Source: Farysia itapuensis (Eukaryota; Basidiomycota; Ustilaginomycetes; Ustilaginales; Ustilaginaceae). Taken from it: a DNA stretch of 64,000 bases. The stretch covers positions 930,001 to 994,000 of the forward strand of contig JALBYC010000001.1 of assembly GCA_023212645.1 (NCBI GenBank), written 5' to 3'. Shown piece after piece: positions 10,226 to 19,618 of the stretch (positions are counted from its first letter, which is position 1; every line of letters starts with the position of its first letter). A program made the position numbers and the translations under genes. The notes below the pieces were generated by a model. It had not been told where the DNA came from. It did no database searches and saw nothing but the letters and a program-made list of their open reading frames with translations.

Positions 10226-13200
10226 TTAGGAGAAGAGCGAAAAGACGCTCTTGCGTTTCTTGGGAGAGGTCGATGCACCAGCACGCTTGGATGCCGGAAT
10301 GCTTCGCTTGCCGCTGCTTTTGTCTGTAGGCTCAGCCTTGCTCTTGCCCTTGCCCTTGGTCTTGCTCTCCGCTTCGTCGTCTGAGGACGAGGACGAGGAC
10401 GAGTTACTGTCCGTGTCGGAGTCGGAACTTTCGGAAGCAGGCTGTGCCGCCGATGGCTTGCTGGCAAAGAAAGAGTTCTGCGACTGAGCACCAAGCCCGT
10501 TCAGACCACCGCCACTCATCGGCGAGCTAGGCTGAGACATGTTCTGTCGCAGTGTCGATGGTTTGAGTTCCGAGAGTCTCGTAAAAGGCGTAGACTTTGG
10601 ACTAAATGCAGCACTGTTCTTGGCGTTGCCTTGCGGGGTCAAGCCTTTGAGAAAAGGATTGGATGCGACTGTTGCGGCCTTTCCGTTCATTTTTGTATCT
10701 TCCGCGTTCTTCTTCCCCTTCTCCGCGGCAGCAGAAGCGCTACTCTTCGTCTCCTCCTCTGTGCTCGAAGATGAGTCACTGTCGTCCGACGAGGACGACG
10801 ATGATGACGACGATGAGTCAGAGTCAGACTTAGAGGACGAGTCAGATGAAGATGACGAGGACGCCGATGTGTTCGTTTCGGCTGTGTTTGGGGTTGACTT
10901 GCTTCCGGAAGGCTTGTCAGCGGCCTTAGCTTCCTTTGGCTGGTCGACGTTGAGGGTCTTTTCAGATTCGGAGTCTTCCTCACTTTGAGTCTCGGAGTCG
11001 CTACTGTCAGAGTCTTCTGACGTATCAGAGCTTGTGACAGAAGCTGAGCGGGTTCCCCTTTTGGAAGTGACCACGTCGGAAGAGGCACTTTCCGTGCTAG
11101 ACTTTTGGTTGTCGGCCTCTCTGAGCTTGCGACGGCGTTCTTCAAGCTGCACGTCGGGAGTCGAAGAAGGTGTAGCGCTCAGAGGATCCACATCCATGTC
11201 CTCATCAGCTCGAGGTACTGCTGACAACAGCGGGCTAGTGGCCAGCTCGGCTTCAGAGGACTCGGACGGCGCCCGTAGACCTTTGCCTTTTCTTGGCGAA
11301 GCATTGACAAGCGTAGACTGTGACGCGTCCGGACTGAGAGGCGATGAAGGTACAACAGCAATTTTGGGGTCCTCAGCACCTGACTTGAGCGGCTTCTTCT
11401 TGGCGGGCGAGGCTGCCTGTTTGGCCTTAGTCGGTGTAGCAGCTTCCACGCCAGAAGGAGGCGGGAATTGTTCAGCCTCGTTCTGCGGAGCAGGAGCTGA
11501 GACGGCCTCCTTGGTCGAAGCGGCCTCCTTGGTCAAAGCAGCCTTTTTGGCTGGCGCCTTTGCCTTCTTGGCTGGCTCTGCTACTTTGTCGACAGGCTGT
11601 GTTGTATGGACGGAGCTTTTCGGTTTGCTCGATGAAGGAGCCGGGATTTCCAGGGTTACTCCAGCGGCACCCATCTGAGACAAGGGCGCGTCATCATCGT
11701 CGTTATCGTCACGATTGCCGCGGATTAGATCGTTCGACCACTCTCGAAGGGCCTCGACAGTCTCGCGGTCTTCTTTCTTCCTCGACTTGAGCTGACGATA
11801 CTTCTGTAGCAGGTCGTGTACAGCTTGCGGTCCTTGTTTGTAGACCGCACAGTCTTCTTTGGGATGGGACGGCGATTCTTTGCAGACAATGCACTTGTCT
11901 ACTTTTGCCTTGGTTGCTCTGGCTTTAGGCTTGACCGTTTGGCTTGGATTTGCAGTGTCTTGCGTGGCGACGGAGCTGTTCGAGATCTGTGACGCAGCTG
12001 CAGAAGCCTCCCCAACAGTCGCGGTCTGGGGCTCGGTCGACGACGAAAGTGCTGGGGCGGCAATTGTGGACGTGGAATCAGCAGCATCTTTTGAAGCAGA
12101 ACCTTGGCTAGGCGCGACGTCTTGAGCCAGCGAATTGACAGTCCCTGGTACTACTGCTTGGCTTGCCTCTTGAGCCGTCAAGTCCTCCTCGCCTGCCTTC
12201 CCAACAGCCTTTGACTTGGGAGGAGATTTTTCAGGAATGGAAGGGAGCGAGGGAGATGTGGCGGCTGGCGCTTGACTTGGCGGAGCTGCTGCGATGTTTT
12301 CGACCGGCGCGGACTTGCGAGGACGGCCTGGCTTACGCTTGGCCGGAACGTCTACTGCAGGCTCACTTGCTGCAACAGTGGACTCGTTCGCAGTTGATGG
12401 AGGAGCGGAAGTTACTGCTTCCTTAACCGCTGATGAGGATGGAGCGGATGGAGTCACAACAGGAGCAGCGGTAGTTGTTGCCGTGGGGGCTGTGGTGGAT
12501 GCTACCGTCGGAGCAGGCTCGGCCACACCAGAGATCGCGGTTGATGCTGCCGCAGCATCCTGAACTGGGACAGGATCAGCCACTGTTTCCGTGGCGACGG
12601 CGTCCTTAGATGGCAATGCAGAAGACTGATCAGTCCCAGCCTTCTTGGAAGCTTTGCCTCTAGGTTTTTTCGTCGGTGCGGACTCGGTGTTTACGGCTGC
12701 TCCCGTGCTAGTAGGGGCGTCGGTTGGCTGTATTGGTTCTACACCATCTGCCTGGGCCTGCGCACGGGGACGTTTGCTTGCCTTGGGTTGCGATGGCGAG
12801 GACTCAGGTGCAGACACTTGCGTTGTAGCAGGCGTTTCTGCGCTTGCACTCGGTTGGGTATTCGGTTGGGTATCACTCTGCCGTTTTCGTTTGGCAGACT
12901 CTTTCTTGGTCTTTTTGGGTGCAGCGTCATCTTTTTGCAGGGGTTCAGAGGTAATCGTGGACGCTTCGACTTGAAACGTCGGCATGCTTGTCTCTTTGGC
13001 TCCCTGTGCAGGCTCGTCAGTGGAGGGCCAGAGAGCAGCTAGCAGAGACGCAGCAGTGGGTCGGTCTTCCCAACGCAAAGGCGCCGCTTTTGGTGGATCT
13101 GCTTGGGATGGTACGGCAGCGGTAGCTGTGACAGATGGGACGGGGTTCGCAGAAGGAACAGAGCTGCCAGATTGTGTAGGCACGGAAGCTGAAGCAGCTG

Positions 13201-14092
13201 GAGCAGGAGGTAGAGCCGCCTTCGACTGACGAGGAGCCTTTGGTTTCGGAGGCGCTTTTGATTTCGTTGACGATGGAGCAGGGATAGCGGTAGACGAAGA
13301 ACCAGGCTTGCCAGCTTGTGAGACAGTGTCAGCAGCAGCAGATGGGGACGGCTGCGCATCAGACGTGTGCGCAGGGGCAGGCAGCGAACTAGCAACGCTC
13401 GCATTGGCCGTGGTGATCTGCACCTTGATCCGCTTGGCTTGAGCGGCATTAGCGACCAGCGCTTCCAGATCGTACTCGTCGTCGAGCGGGCAGACGTTGG
13501 CATCAGTGTTGACGAAGCTCATCTGGATGGGAGCGGCAACATCGACCCGCAACTTCGATCGAACCATAGCTTGAAGACCGTTGATAGACTTGGGAAAGGA
13601 TGCGTTGAGAACGCGTTCAAATTGTGCGCTTTTGGGACCGGCGAAGTAGACCAGAGAGGGCGATGACGGGTATGGCGAATAGGGTGACTCCTGTGTAGCC
13701 AAGGAAAAGCTAGAGGGAGACGCTGTGTGCGGGAAGTGCTGCGCTTTAAATCGATTGATGGGAGTCTGTGGCGACGCACTATATTCTGCAGCGCCATTCT
13801 GCTGCAACTTTTTGTTCTTTCCTTTCTTGCGTGCGCCAGGCGTAGTAGAGCCAGTTACTGCAGAGGTCATGCTGCTTGAACTTTCCGCAGCAGGAACAGG
13901 TGACGCGGTGCCTACCTTCCCTTTCTTGGGAGTACGAGGTTTCTTCTTCGCCTTGGTTGGTTGATTAGGCGTAGGCACGGCTGAGGACACGTCAGGAGAC
14001 GGAACCTGCGCTGACGCAGCCTGATTCGCGGACAAAACAGCTGGCAGCGACTGTAGTGCTTCCGAAGCTGATGGTTTGTTGCCCATCTGCAT
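10226..14092 (-). CDS. Large low-complexity nuclear/nucleolar-type protein with zinc-knuckle-like motif
   Basis: An ATG at 14092 (MQMGNKPSASEAL) opens a 1,288-residue single ORF; the frame continues upstream only to a TTG. Most of it is Ala/Pro/Ser/Lys-rich disorder with AT-hook-like KRKPGRPRKS. Two ordered islands stand out. One is an N-terminal segment (~residues 145-215: FERVLNASFPKSINGLQAMV ... DDEYDLEALVANA) that resembles a ubiquitin-like/PB1 fold. The other is CIVCKESPSHPKEDC, a C-x2-C-x5-H-x4-C knuckle followed by a basic helix. The C-terminal third is a Ser/Asp/Glu tract like Srp40/Nopp140, ending in KKRKSVFSLFS. I infer a nuclear or nucleolar scaffold. No SRP40 C-terminal domain was recognised, so no gene name is given. 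Confidence 0.75.
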   Translation of the reverse strand: MQMGNKPSASEALQSLPAVLSANQAASAQVPSPDVSSAVPTPNQPTKAKKKPRTPKKGKVGTASPVPAAESSSSMTSAVTGSTTPGARKKGKNKKLQQNGAAEYSASPQTPINRFKAQHFPHTASPSSFSLATQESPYSPYPSSPSLVYFAGPKSAQFERVLNASFPKSINGLQAMVRSKLRVDVAAPIQMSFVNTDANVCPLDDEYDLEALVANAAQAKRIKVQITTANASVASSLPAPAHTSDAQPSPSAAADTVSQAGKPGSSSTAIPAPSSTKSKAPPKPKAPRQSKAALPPAPAASASVPTQSGSSVPSANPVPSVTATAAVPSQADPPKAAPLRWEDRPTAASLLAALWPSTDEPAQGAKETSMPTFQVEASTITSEPLQKDDAAPKKTKKESAKRKRQSDTQPNTQPSASAETPATTQVSAPESSPSQPKASKRPRAQAQADGVEPIQPTDAPTSTGAAVNTESAPTKKPRGKASKKAGTDQSSALPSKDAVATETVADPVPVQDAAAASTAISGVAEPAPTVASTTAPTATTTAAPVVTPSAPSSSAVKEAVTSAPPSTANESTVAASEPAVDVPAKRKPGRPRKSAPVENIAAAPPSQAPAATSPSLPSIPEKSPPKSKAVGKAGEEDLTAQEASQAVVPGTVNSLAQDVAPSQGSASKDAADSTSTIAAPALSSSTEPQTATVGEASAAASQISNSSVATQDTANPSQTVKPKARATKAKVDKCIVCKESPSHPKEDCAVYKQGPQAVHDLLQKYRQLKSRKKEDRETVEALREWSNDLIRGNRDDNDDDDAPLSQMGAAGVTLEIPAPSSSKPKSSVHTTQPVDKVAEPAKKAKAPAKKAALTKEAASTKEAVSAPAPQNEAEQFPPPSGVEAATPTKAKQAASPAKKKPLKSGAEDPKIAVVPSSPLSPDASQSTLVNASPRKGKGLRAPSESSEAELATSPLLSAVPRADEDMDVDPLSATPSSTPDVQLEERRRKLREADNQKSSTESASSDVVTSKRGTRSASVTSSDTSEDSDSSDSETQSEEDSESEKTLNVDQPKEAKAADKPSGSKSTPNTAETNTSASSSSSSDSSSKSDSDSSSSSSSSSSDDSDSSSSTEEETKSSASAAAEKGKKNAEDTKMNGKAATVASNPFLKGLTPQGNAKNSAAFSPKSTPFTRLSELKPSTLRQNMSQPSSPMSGGGLNGLGAQSQNSFFASKPSAAQPASESSDSDTDSNSSSSSSSDDEAESKTKGKGKSKAEPTDKSSGKRSIPASKRAGASTSPKKRKSVFSLFS

Positions 14093-14571
14093 AGCGACGA
14101 AGGCTCGACACTTGCTTGAGTGAAGAGACGTGAACGAAATGAGCCTCGAAAGGATCAAAATCGCAAAATTTGACTTGCACAAATCTTACACGCAAATCAG
14201 AAAAATGGCGCGATGGCGCGATGGCGTTTCCAGTGTGAGTACTGACTACTGAGTAGTTTTCGCGTGCGTTTTTCCATGAAACCGCCATGAGGAATCGAGA
14301 AAATTGGGAAAAAGTTTGAGAGATTTCTCAGGTTGCGGAGATATTCCGGAGACCCCCATGCTCTGTGGCACGGGACCAAAATACTCTTTATCTCAAATTG
14401 GGTAGGTCTTTGATCTCAAGGTTCCGCACCGCATGCGACACTCGGGAGCGCTGTACGTGTATAATTGCTTTGATGGCTGTGACGAGCATTCCGAAGAAAC
14501 ATAATGCGGAATGAAGAATGTAGAAGTATGAGGTAGCAATATAGTAAAGGTGACAAGAGGAGCGGGTTGTG
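14093..14571. other. Intergenic region with small ATGGCGCG repeat
   Basis: About 480 nt between the start of the large low-complexity gene and the stop of the Zn2Cys6-PAS gene, both minus strand. At 14205-14226 the 8-mer ATGGCGCG is repeated 2.75 times. The region should contain the promoter of the large gene. Nothing else was recognised. Confidence 0.5.
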
Positions 14572-16524
14572 CTAGCACAGAACTACGTCGCGACCGGAAG
14601 CGCTCGAGCGTTCTGAGAGGAGAGATCGCGCTGCAGGTGAACGTGAATATATAGCAGGTTTTGAGGCGTATGAGTGAGCAGGGCTTCTAGCACGGTCACT
14701 GCGCTGCTGCGTTCGAGAGTCGTCTTCGCACATGCTTTCTTCCTGCCTGGAACTAGGCTGGCGTGAAGATGCATTTGTGATAGTCTCGTAATCGGTTTTG
14801 GTAGACTGAGCGCCATTGGAACTGCCACTGGAATGCAAGTTTCTGCTTCCGTTCGAAGTACTGTACTGCTCGAGATGGTCAGGACGGTCATCTCGTTGCG
14901 GAGCATGGTCAGGCCGAGCAGCAGCCCTGCCTTCTGCTTTTGAGGGGCTTGAATCGCGTTTCGACGTTGGGGTCCGGAATTCACGGCTGTAGTCCTGCGA
15001 GTAAGGCATTCTGAGCAAAGAAGGATCCGGATGATCGGCGTCGTTGCCAAGCTTGAGCAGGCTGGCGACAATGTAGGCGCGGTCGAGCGTCTCTCGCTGG
15101 TACAGATCCACACCGAATCCACCCCCCAAGTGCAGACGGACGCTGTAAAAATCATACATGCCTGTTCGTTGGCGAAGCCGCATATCTTCCTGCACATAGA
15201 TAGTACCCGACGCTGGTGTCATGAGCCGCGAGGGTGGTGTGTCCAAAATCCTGTCAGCTGTGACGGGAGTAGCCTGGGGCACGACTCCAACTGGGTCTAT
15301 AAGTGAAGTCCAGATCTGTTCCAAGCGGGTGGCGTCCGAAGGATGGACCAGCTCGAAGAGCGAACGATCGATCAGCTCCGATGGGTGGTAGCCGAGTAGC
15401 GAAACACATTCTTCTGAGAGGCGAGCACAATGCAGATCCGTCGAACAAATGACTGTTACCACGGCCGAGACAGTTGGTTCTGCCCGTTGCGACGATACTT
15501 GCATGTTGGGGGAGCGTTGCTGGCCGTTTGACCAGCGCTCAGAAGGATACCTCATGTGATCTGGTCGAGAGAAAGGGTAGCTGGAGGCTGAAACCGAAAC
15601 TGAAGCGTGTCGATGATGCATGGCACTACCGTGCGTCATGCCTGCTACCTGGACAACAGAGTCGGCTGAGGCCTTTGGGGCGAAAGGCAATTCCAGGGAC
15701 TTGCCAGTCGATCGAAAGTGTCCTGACTCTGACGGAGGTGAAGCAGTCAATTCCATGGAACGAGCTGGCACAGATCCGGACTGCGAGATGGGCCGATCCT
15801 TGAGACGCGGTCGACCCCGCTTTTTGTGCTGAACATCGATGCAGGTATCACTTTTGCCAAGGTTGACACATCGACGGCAAGGACGACCGACGTCACAGGC
15901 GAGATGAGCACGCTTGCAATTCAAACACGCCGAGGGTACGTGGGCTTTGACCGACTTTCGACCCGCGCTGGAGGAACCGTCACTGGTAGGAGAGCCTAGC
16001 ACGCCGCTGTCCGTTGGTCTTGAATACTGAGGGTACTGTACCGACAGAGACGGCAGCTTGTGTTCTTGGCTGGAGGCATATCGCGGATCGGTCGTGCGGT
16101 ATGAAGCGGGTGCGGACTGGTCGCGCCCCGAATCCAGTCCGTTCCAGGAAGCAGACGAGGGCAGACTGGATGCTATAGAAGGCAGAGGGAACGAGGTGTG
16201 GCCAGGACCTGAAAGAGGAGGAAGTATGCGCGAGAAAGAAGACGAGTCAGAAGGGCGATGCTCGAGCGCAGGCGACCTGTGTTCTTGCTTTTCCCACGAG
16301 GGAGGCGGGGGGTGTCGGTGACGGTCTAGAAAGCTGTTGCCGGAGCTGTATGATGCTGAGATGGGATGATGGTATGAATGCAAACGTGAAGGTCGCGGCG
16401 GTGGCAATAAGGGCGCAGCGGCGGTCATGTGCTGATGTCGATGCTCCGGTGCTGGTCTGACTGAATCGGCCGGAGATGACCTTCGAGCGTCCGTGATGGT
16501 TACGTGCCCGTTTGGTTCTGCCAT
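14572..16524 (-). CDS. Zn2Cys6 transcription factor with PAS domain
   Basis: A 650-residue single ORF from the ATG at 16524. A Gal4-type binuclear zinc cluster lies at residues 200-228, with all six cysteines present (C200, C203, C210, C216, C219, C228; spacing 2-6-5-2-8). A basic KKRGRPRLKDRP linker follows it. A PAS domain follows at about 350-480 (CSTDLHCARLSEEC, LLGYHPSELIDRSLFELVHP). The RAHLxCD signature of the cluster resembles the Ert1/Rds2 group of gluconeogenesis regulators, which also carry a PAS domain, but I cannot assign orthology. The N- and C-termini are Ser/Pro/Arg-rich. Expected to be a nuclear DNA-binding regulator. It is divergent from the CSL gene across a 3.1 kb spacer. 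Confidence 0.9.
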   Translation of the reverse strand: MAEPNGHVTITDARRSSPADSVRPAPEHRHQHMTAAAPLLPPPRPSRLHSYHHPISASYSSGNSFLDRHRHPPPPSWEKQEHRSPALEHRPSDSSSFSRILPPLSGPGHTSFPLPSIASSLPSSASWNGLDSGRDQSAPASYRTTDPRYASSQEHKLPSLSVQYPQYSRPTDSGVLGSPTSDGSSSAGRKSVKAHVPSACLNCKRAHLACDVGRPCRRCVNLGKSDTCIDVQHKKRGRPRLKDRPISQSGSVPARSMELTASPPSESGHFRSTGKSLELPFAPKASADSVVQVAGMTHGSAMHHRHASVSVSASSYPFSRPDHMRYPSERWSNGQQRSPNMQVSSQRAEPTVSAVVTVICSTDLHCARLSEECVSLLGYHPSELIDRSLFELVHPSDATRLEQIWTSLIDPVGVVPQATPVTADRILDTPPSRLMTPASGTIYVQEDMRLRQRTGMYDFYSVRLHLGGGFGVDLYQRETLDRAYIVASLLKLGNDADHPDPSLLRMPYSQDYSREFRTPTSKRDSSPSKAEGRAAARPDHAPQRDDRPDHLEQYSTSNGSRNLHSSGSSNGAQSTKTDYETITNASSRQPSSRQEESMCEDDSRTQQRSDRARSPAHSYASKPAIYSRSPAARSLLSERSSASGRDVVLC

Positions 16525-19500
16525 GTCTGGCGAGGACGAGTGGTCCCGATGGGGGCTGACTTTGGAACCGAAGAGAAAAGGCGATGGAAGATAGAAGCAA
16601 GGATGAGTGGGGAGATGGAACCTGTGAATGTGGGTTGGAGGGACAATGAAGGGAGGAGGGAGAAAGTACGGAGAGGCAGGAACCGATTGAGATGCGGAGG
16701 GGTGCGGATGCTCGCCTCGGTCAACAAGGTTTGAGAAATCCGAGATGCGGGTGGTTGTCTTGCGTTAGAAGCAGGACGCCAAGAGAGCGGAGGGCCACTC
16801 GGAAACGAGGAGACTTCCGGACCGTTGGCTCGCACGAGGCTATTGAGTGGGCGGAAGACCAAATCTGAGCCCAATAGAGACCAGCCACGGGACACGGAGA
16901 AATTCGAGAGTCATGGGATTCGCCCTGGACTGCGCAGATTATTCATGGGGAAAAGCCAAATGGGTAAATTGCCGAAACACGAGGCAGCAGAGCGCAGCAA
17001 ATCACGGCCCCAGTTGGCTGGCAGAATTACCCACCCCCGCAAAAGTCAAAAATTTCTGGGACACAACGCCAGTGTCGCGGAGAAATTGTTTTCCTCGGCT
17101 CTCCTGCACTCCTGCACAATGCAAGCCTCGGATCGTGTCTTATACGCACATCCGTTGACTGTTCCAGCTTGTTCAAGCATCCAGTCGTCTGTCTCCTTGG
17201 CTCCGATGGTCCAAAAGGTTCTACGTACAAGAAACAAATAGTTGTGGACCTGGCGTGCGTAACCGCATCAATCGGCGAGAACAGGCCGTTCGTTTAGATT
17301 CACGAATTACCCGTGAAGATGATTTTGATTTGTACTCGTGATCGTATATAATTTGAGCCGCGAGAGCTGAATTCTCGCGCTGCGGCCGGCGATCCTGTTG
17401 ATTCACCAATCCGTCGACTTTCACAGGTCGAGCATGCGCGAGCCTTGATCCATCTTCCGCGAATGTACCGCCCCCGACTTTTTGGGCTGTCGTTGAATAT
17501 CCCCGTAGCAAAACTTCTCTGAAGGTTCTCGTCGGCGATGCTAGTGCTGCACGACCTGGGTGAAAAATTTGCAAAGGCCCGAAAACCATCGCGGTGGGCC
17601 TTAGCTGATGCTTCACCGACCTCCCTCCAGACTTGTATGTCGCGAACATGTGACGTAGACGCGTTCATTGAAGTGCTTATATGTTGCATCTCACATCCAG
17701 GACGACAGCAGATCAGAGCCATGGTGTGCGCTTCTGTCTATGACGATTGGGGCCTCAACCTAAAATATGGGACACTCCACGAACGACGACGTTTTCTATC
17801 TGAAAGTAGCTTGTTGTCTTACCGTCGAGCGTGAGTGCTGTCTACAATACATTCGCCGCTTTCGATCCAATCACATGCGGTGACACGTCCGGCTTCAACC
17901 GCCAGAATGCGATTGATTCACGGTGAGGGTAGGATAGACAACTTCCGAAGGAGATCACGTACCGGAAGTAACGTGCATTGAGGACTCATGTAGTCATTTC
18001 CCATTCGGTGCAAGTTGCGAGTCAGAGGTGCAAGTTGCAACTTAACTCGCGCAACTCACACTCGTGCACTGTGACTGTGACTGTGACTCGGTACGTGACT
18101 ACGTGACTCGTGACTCATGTGACTCAGTTGCGGAATGAAAATCTCTAACAGGAATATTCACGATTTGCTCCGAAATCGGGTAAAACTCATAGATTGATTT
18201 CATCGGGCAATTGCGCAGCGACTGCGGGCGCCGGAGATGAGCGGAATGCATGCACGCCATTATGACCGGACGGGGCTGACGACGGGCTTGACCAACAAGA
18301 ATTCGAAAAAGGGACGGCACATGCTGAACCGAACTTAGGGCGTGCGCCTGCGGTGTGAAAGTGGATCTGACGTTCGACGGCGACTGACAGGCGGGGAAGA
18401 AGTGGTCTGACATCTGTCATGGTGCGTGGAAGATCCGATTGGTGCAGGCCAAGAAGTGCACCTCGCCTGTGTCGACGATCGCCGCCTCGGCTTGAATGGG
18501 CGTAATGACAATATTGAACATTATGACAGATGTACTGTGCTTTCCGCTCCATGTACAACGGCGCCGAACTCGGCTCTGGCGCCGATCGTGCTTGCGAAAA
18601 AAAAATCCAAGTGATTCCATGGCAGAGCAGCCGGAATTTGGCTGAAATCCACCCAAAGAAATAACCCGCACGCGCCAATCACTGATGGGCTTAATAACGC
18701 TTGTCGATCCTCCCTCTGGCTAATGCACGCACAGCTGTAGCTTCTACTTTGGATCTGCATGCTTCAGCTTGCCGCTCTTTGCGCGAAAAGAAAAAAAAAA
18801 GAATCTCGTGCCAATTGCTCAACGCAGGAACCCCCAACATTGAGTCAAACCGAGGAGAAAGGTCTTCTGACGCGATCCCGCTTCCCTCGCCTGCTCGGAT
18901 GTCAGTTGGTGGTGGGAATTCATCTTTTGATTTGCGATCGTGCGGACACCTTGCTCGCTCGCTCCGTCTTCATCACTCCCATTGTCACCATCATCATACC
19001 ACTTCCCCCCACGTCTTCCGGCTCTCGGGACCTTGTTGCTTCTCGCCCACCCACTCATACTCTACTTCATTTCGAGTCAATTCGTCTTTTGGTTCCTGGA
19101 ACCTCCGTCAAACTAAAGCAAGGCGGTCTCTGCTCTCTCCTCCTCAGGCACAGCATACACGTCCTTTCTTCATTCACGCCTTCGTCTCGCCCCCGTTTCA
19201 TTCGCTCGCCCACTCTTCTCCCAACTACGCCAACGCGGAATTAGTCGTCTGATCCCGTGCCATCTCGGCCTTGCCTTCTCGCTCGGCGTCACCGCTCGAC
19301 CACCCGACTCTGCCACTTTCTTCACCCGCCTGAATGAATCGCTTAAGCTGTCCGCGAACATAAGCCAACTGGGCCCGCTCTGCCTTCACCCTATGCCAAC
19401 ATCTTCATCAAGGTAAGTTCCTGCTCTCCAAACGAAACCTTTGAGTTTCATCGTCGTCACCACTGGCAGCCTCACTGGGACCCAAACTGATCCCATCTAC

Positions 19501-19618
19501 CACTCTTGCGTTTGATACACCTGTCAGAAGCTTCTGATACCCCTTTGACGAGAGCGTGCGTGGCACTAGTGCTGCTGTCAGCCAGCCAGCCTGCCTGCAC
19601 AAGAGACTGCCTCTCCCC
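16525..19618. promoter_or_regulatory. Very long divergent spacer between Zn2Cys6-PAS and CSL genes
   Basis: A 3.1 kb stretch without a convincing gene, unusual in this compact window. The open frames present (for example near 17221-17722, 18187-18678 and 18701-19252) overlap each other on different strands and resemble no known protein. Visible elements: a TATATAA-like motif near 17345, the GTGACT/TGACTC cluster at 18071-18126, a poly-A/purine tract at about 18785-18803, a GTGGGAA site at 18912 and a pyrimidine-rich stretch before the CSL gene from about 18960 to 19350. Long promoters and leaders are typical of regulated fungal transcription factor genes. Confidence 0.55.
18071..18126. repeat. 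Cluster of GTGACT repeats containing TGACTC/TGACTCA bZIP-type sites
   Basis: Seven copies of GTGACT occur within 54 nt (starting at 18071, 18077, 18083, 18095, 18103, 18110 and 18119). Four extend to TGACTC, and two, at 18111 and 18120, are the perfect AP-1/Gcn4 consensus TGACTCA. Spacing is irregular after the first three copies, which suits clustered binding sites as well as a decayed microsatellite. Confidence 0.7.

Noticed and set aside
11034..11678. Long plus-strand open frames opposite the low-complexity gene (also 10539-10988)
   Set aside because: Repetitive complementary composition (Ser/Val/Leu runs) explained by the Asp/Ser/Lys-rich gene on the other strand.
17221..17649. 142-codon minus-strand ORF with a mitochondrial-presequence-like start (RGYSTTAQ)
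   Set aside because: True ATG, but no recognised family, it overlaps another minus-strand frame of similar length (17300-17722), and the later sequence looks random. Transcript data would be decisive.
18701..19252. Two overlapping plus-strand frames upstream of the CSL gene
   Set aside because: Ser/His/Pro/Leu-rich translation of a pyrimidine-rich leader; both frames are open for the same compositional reason.
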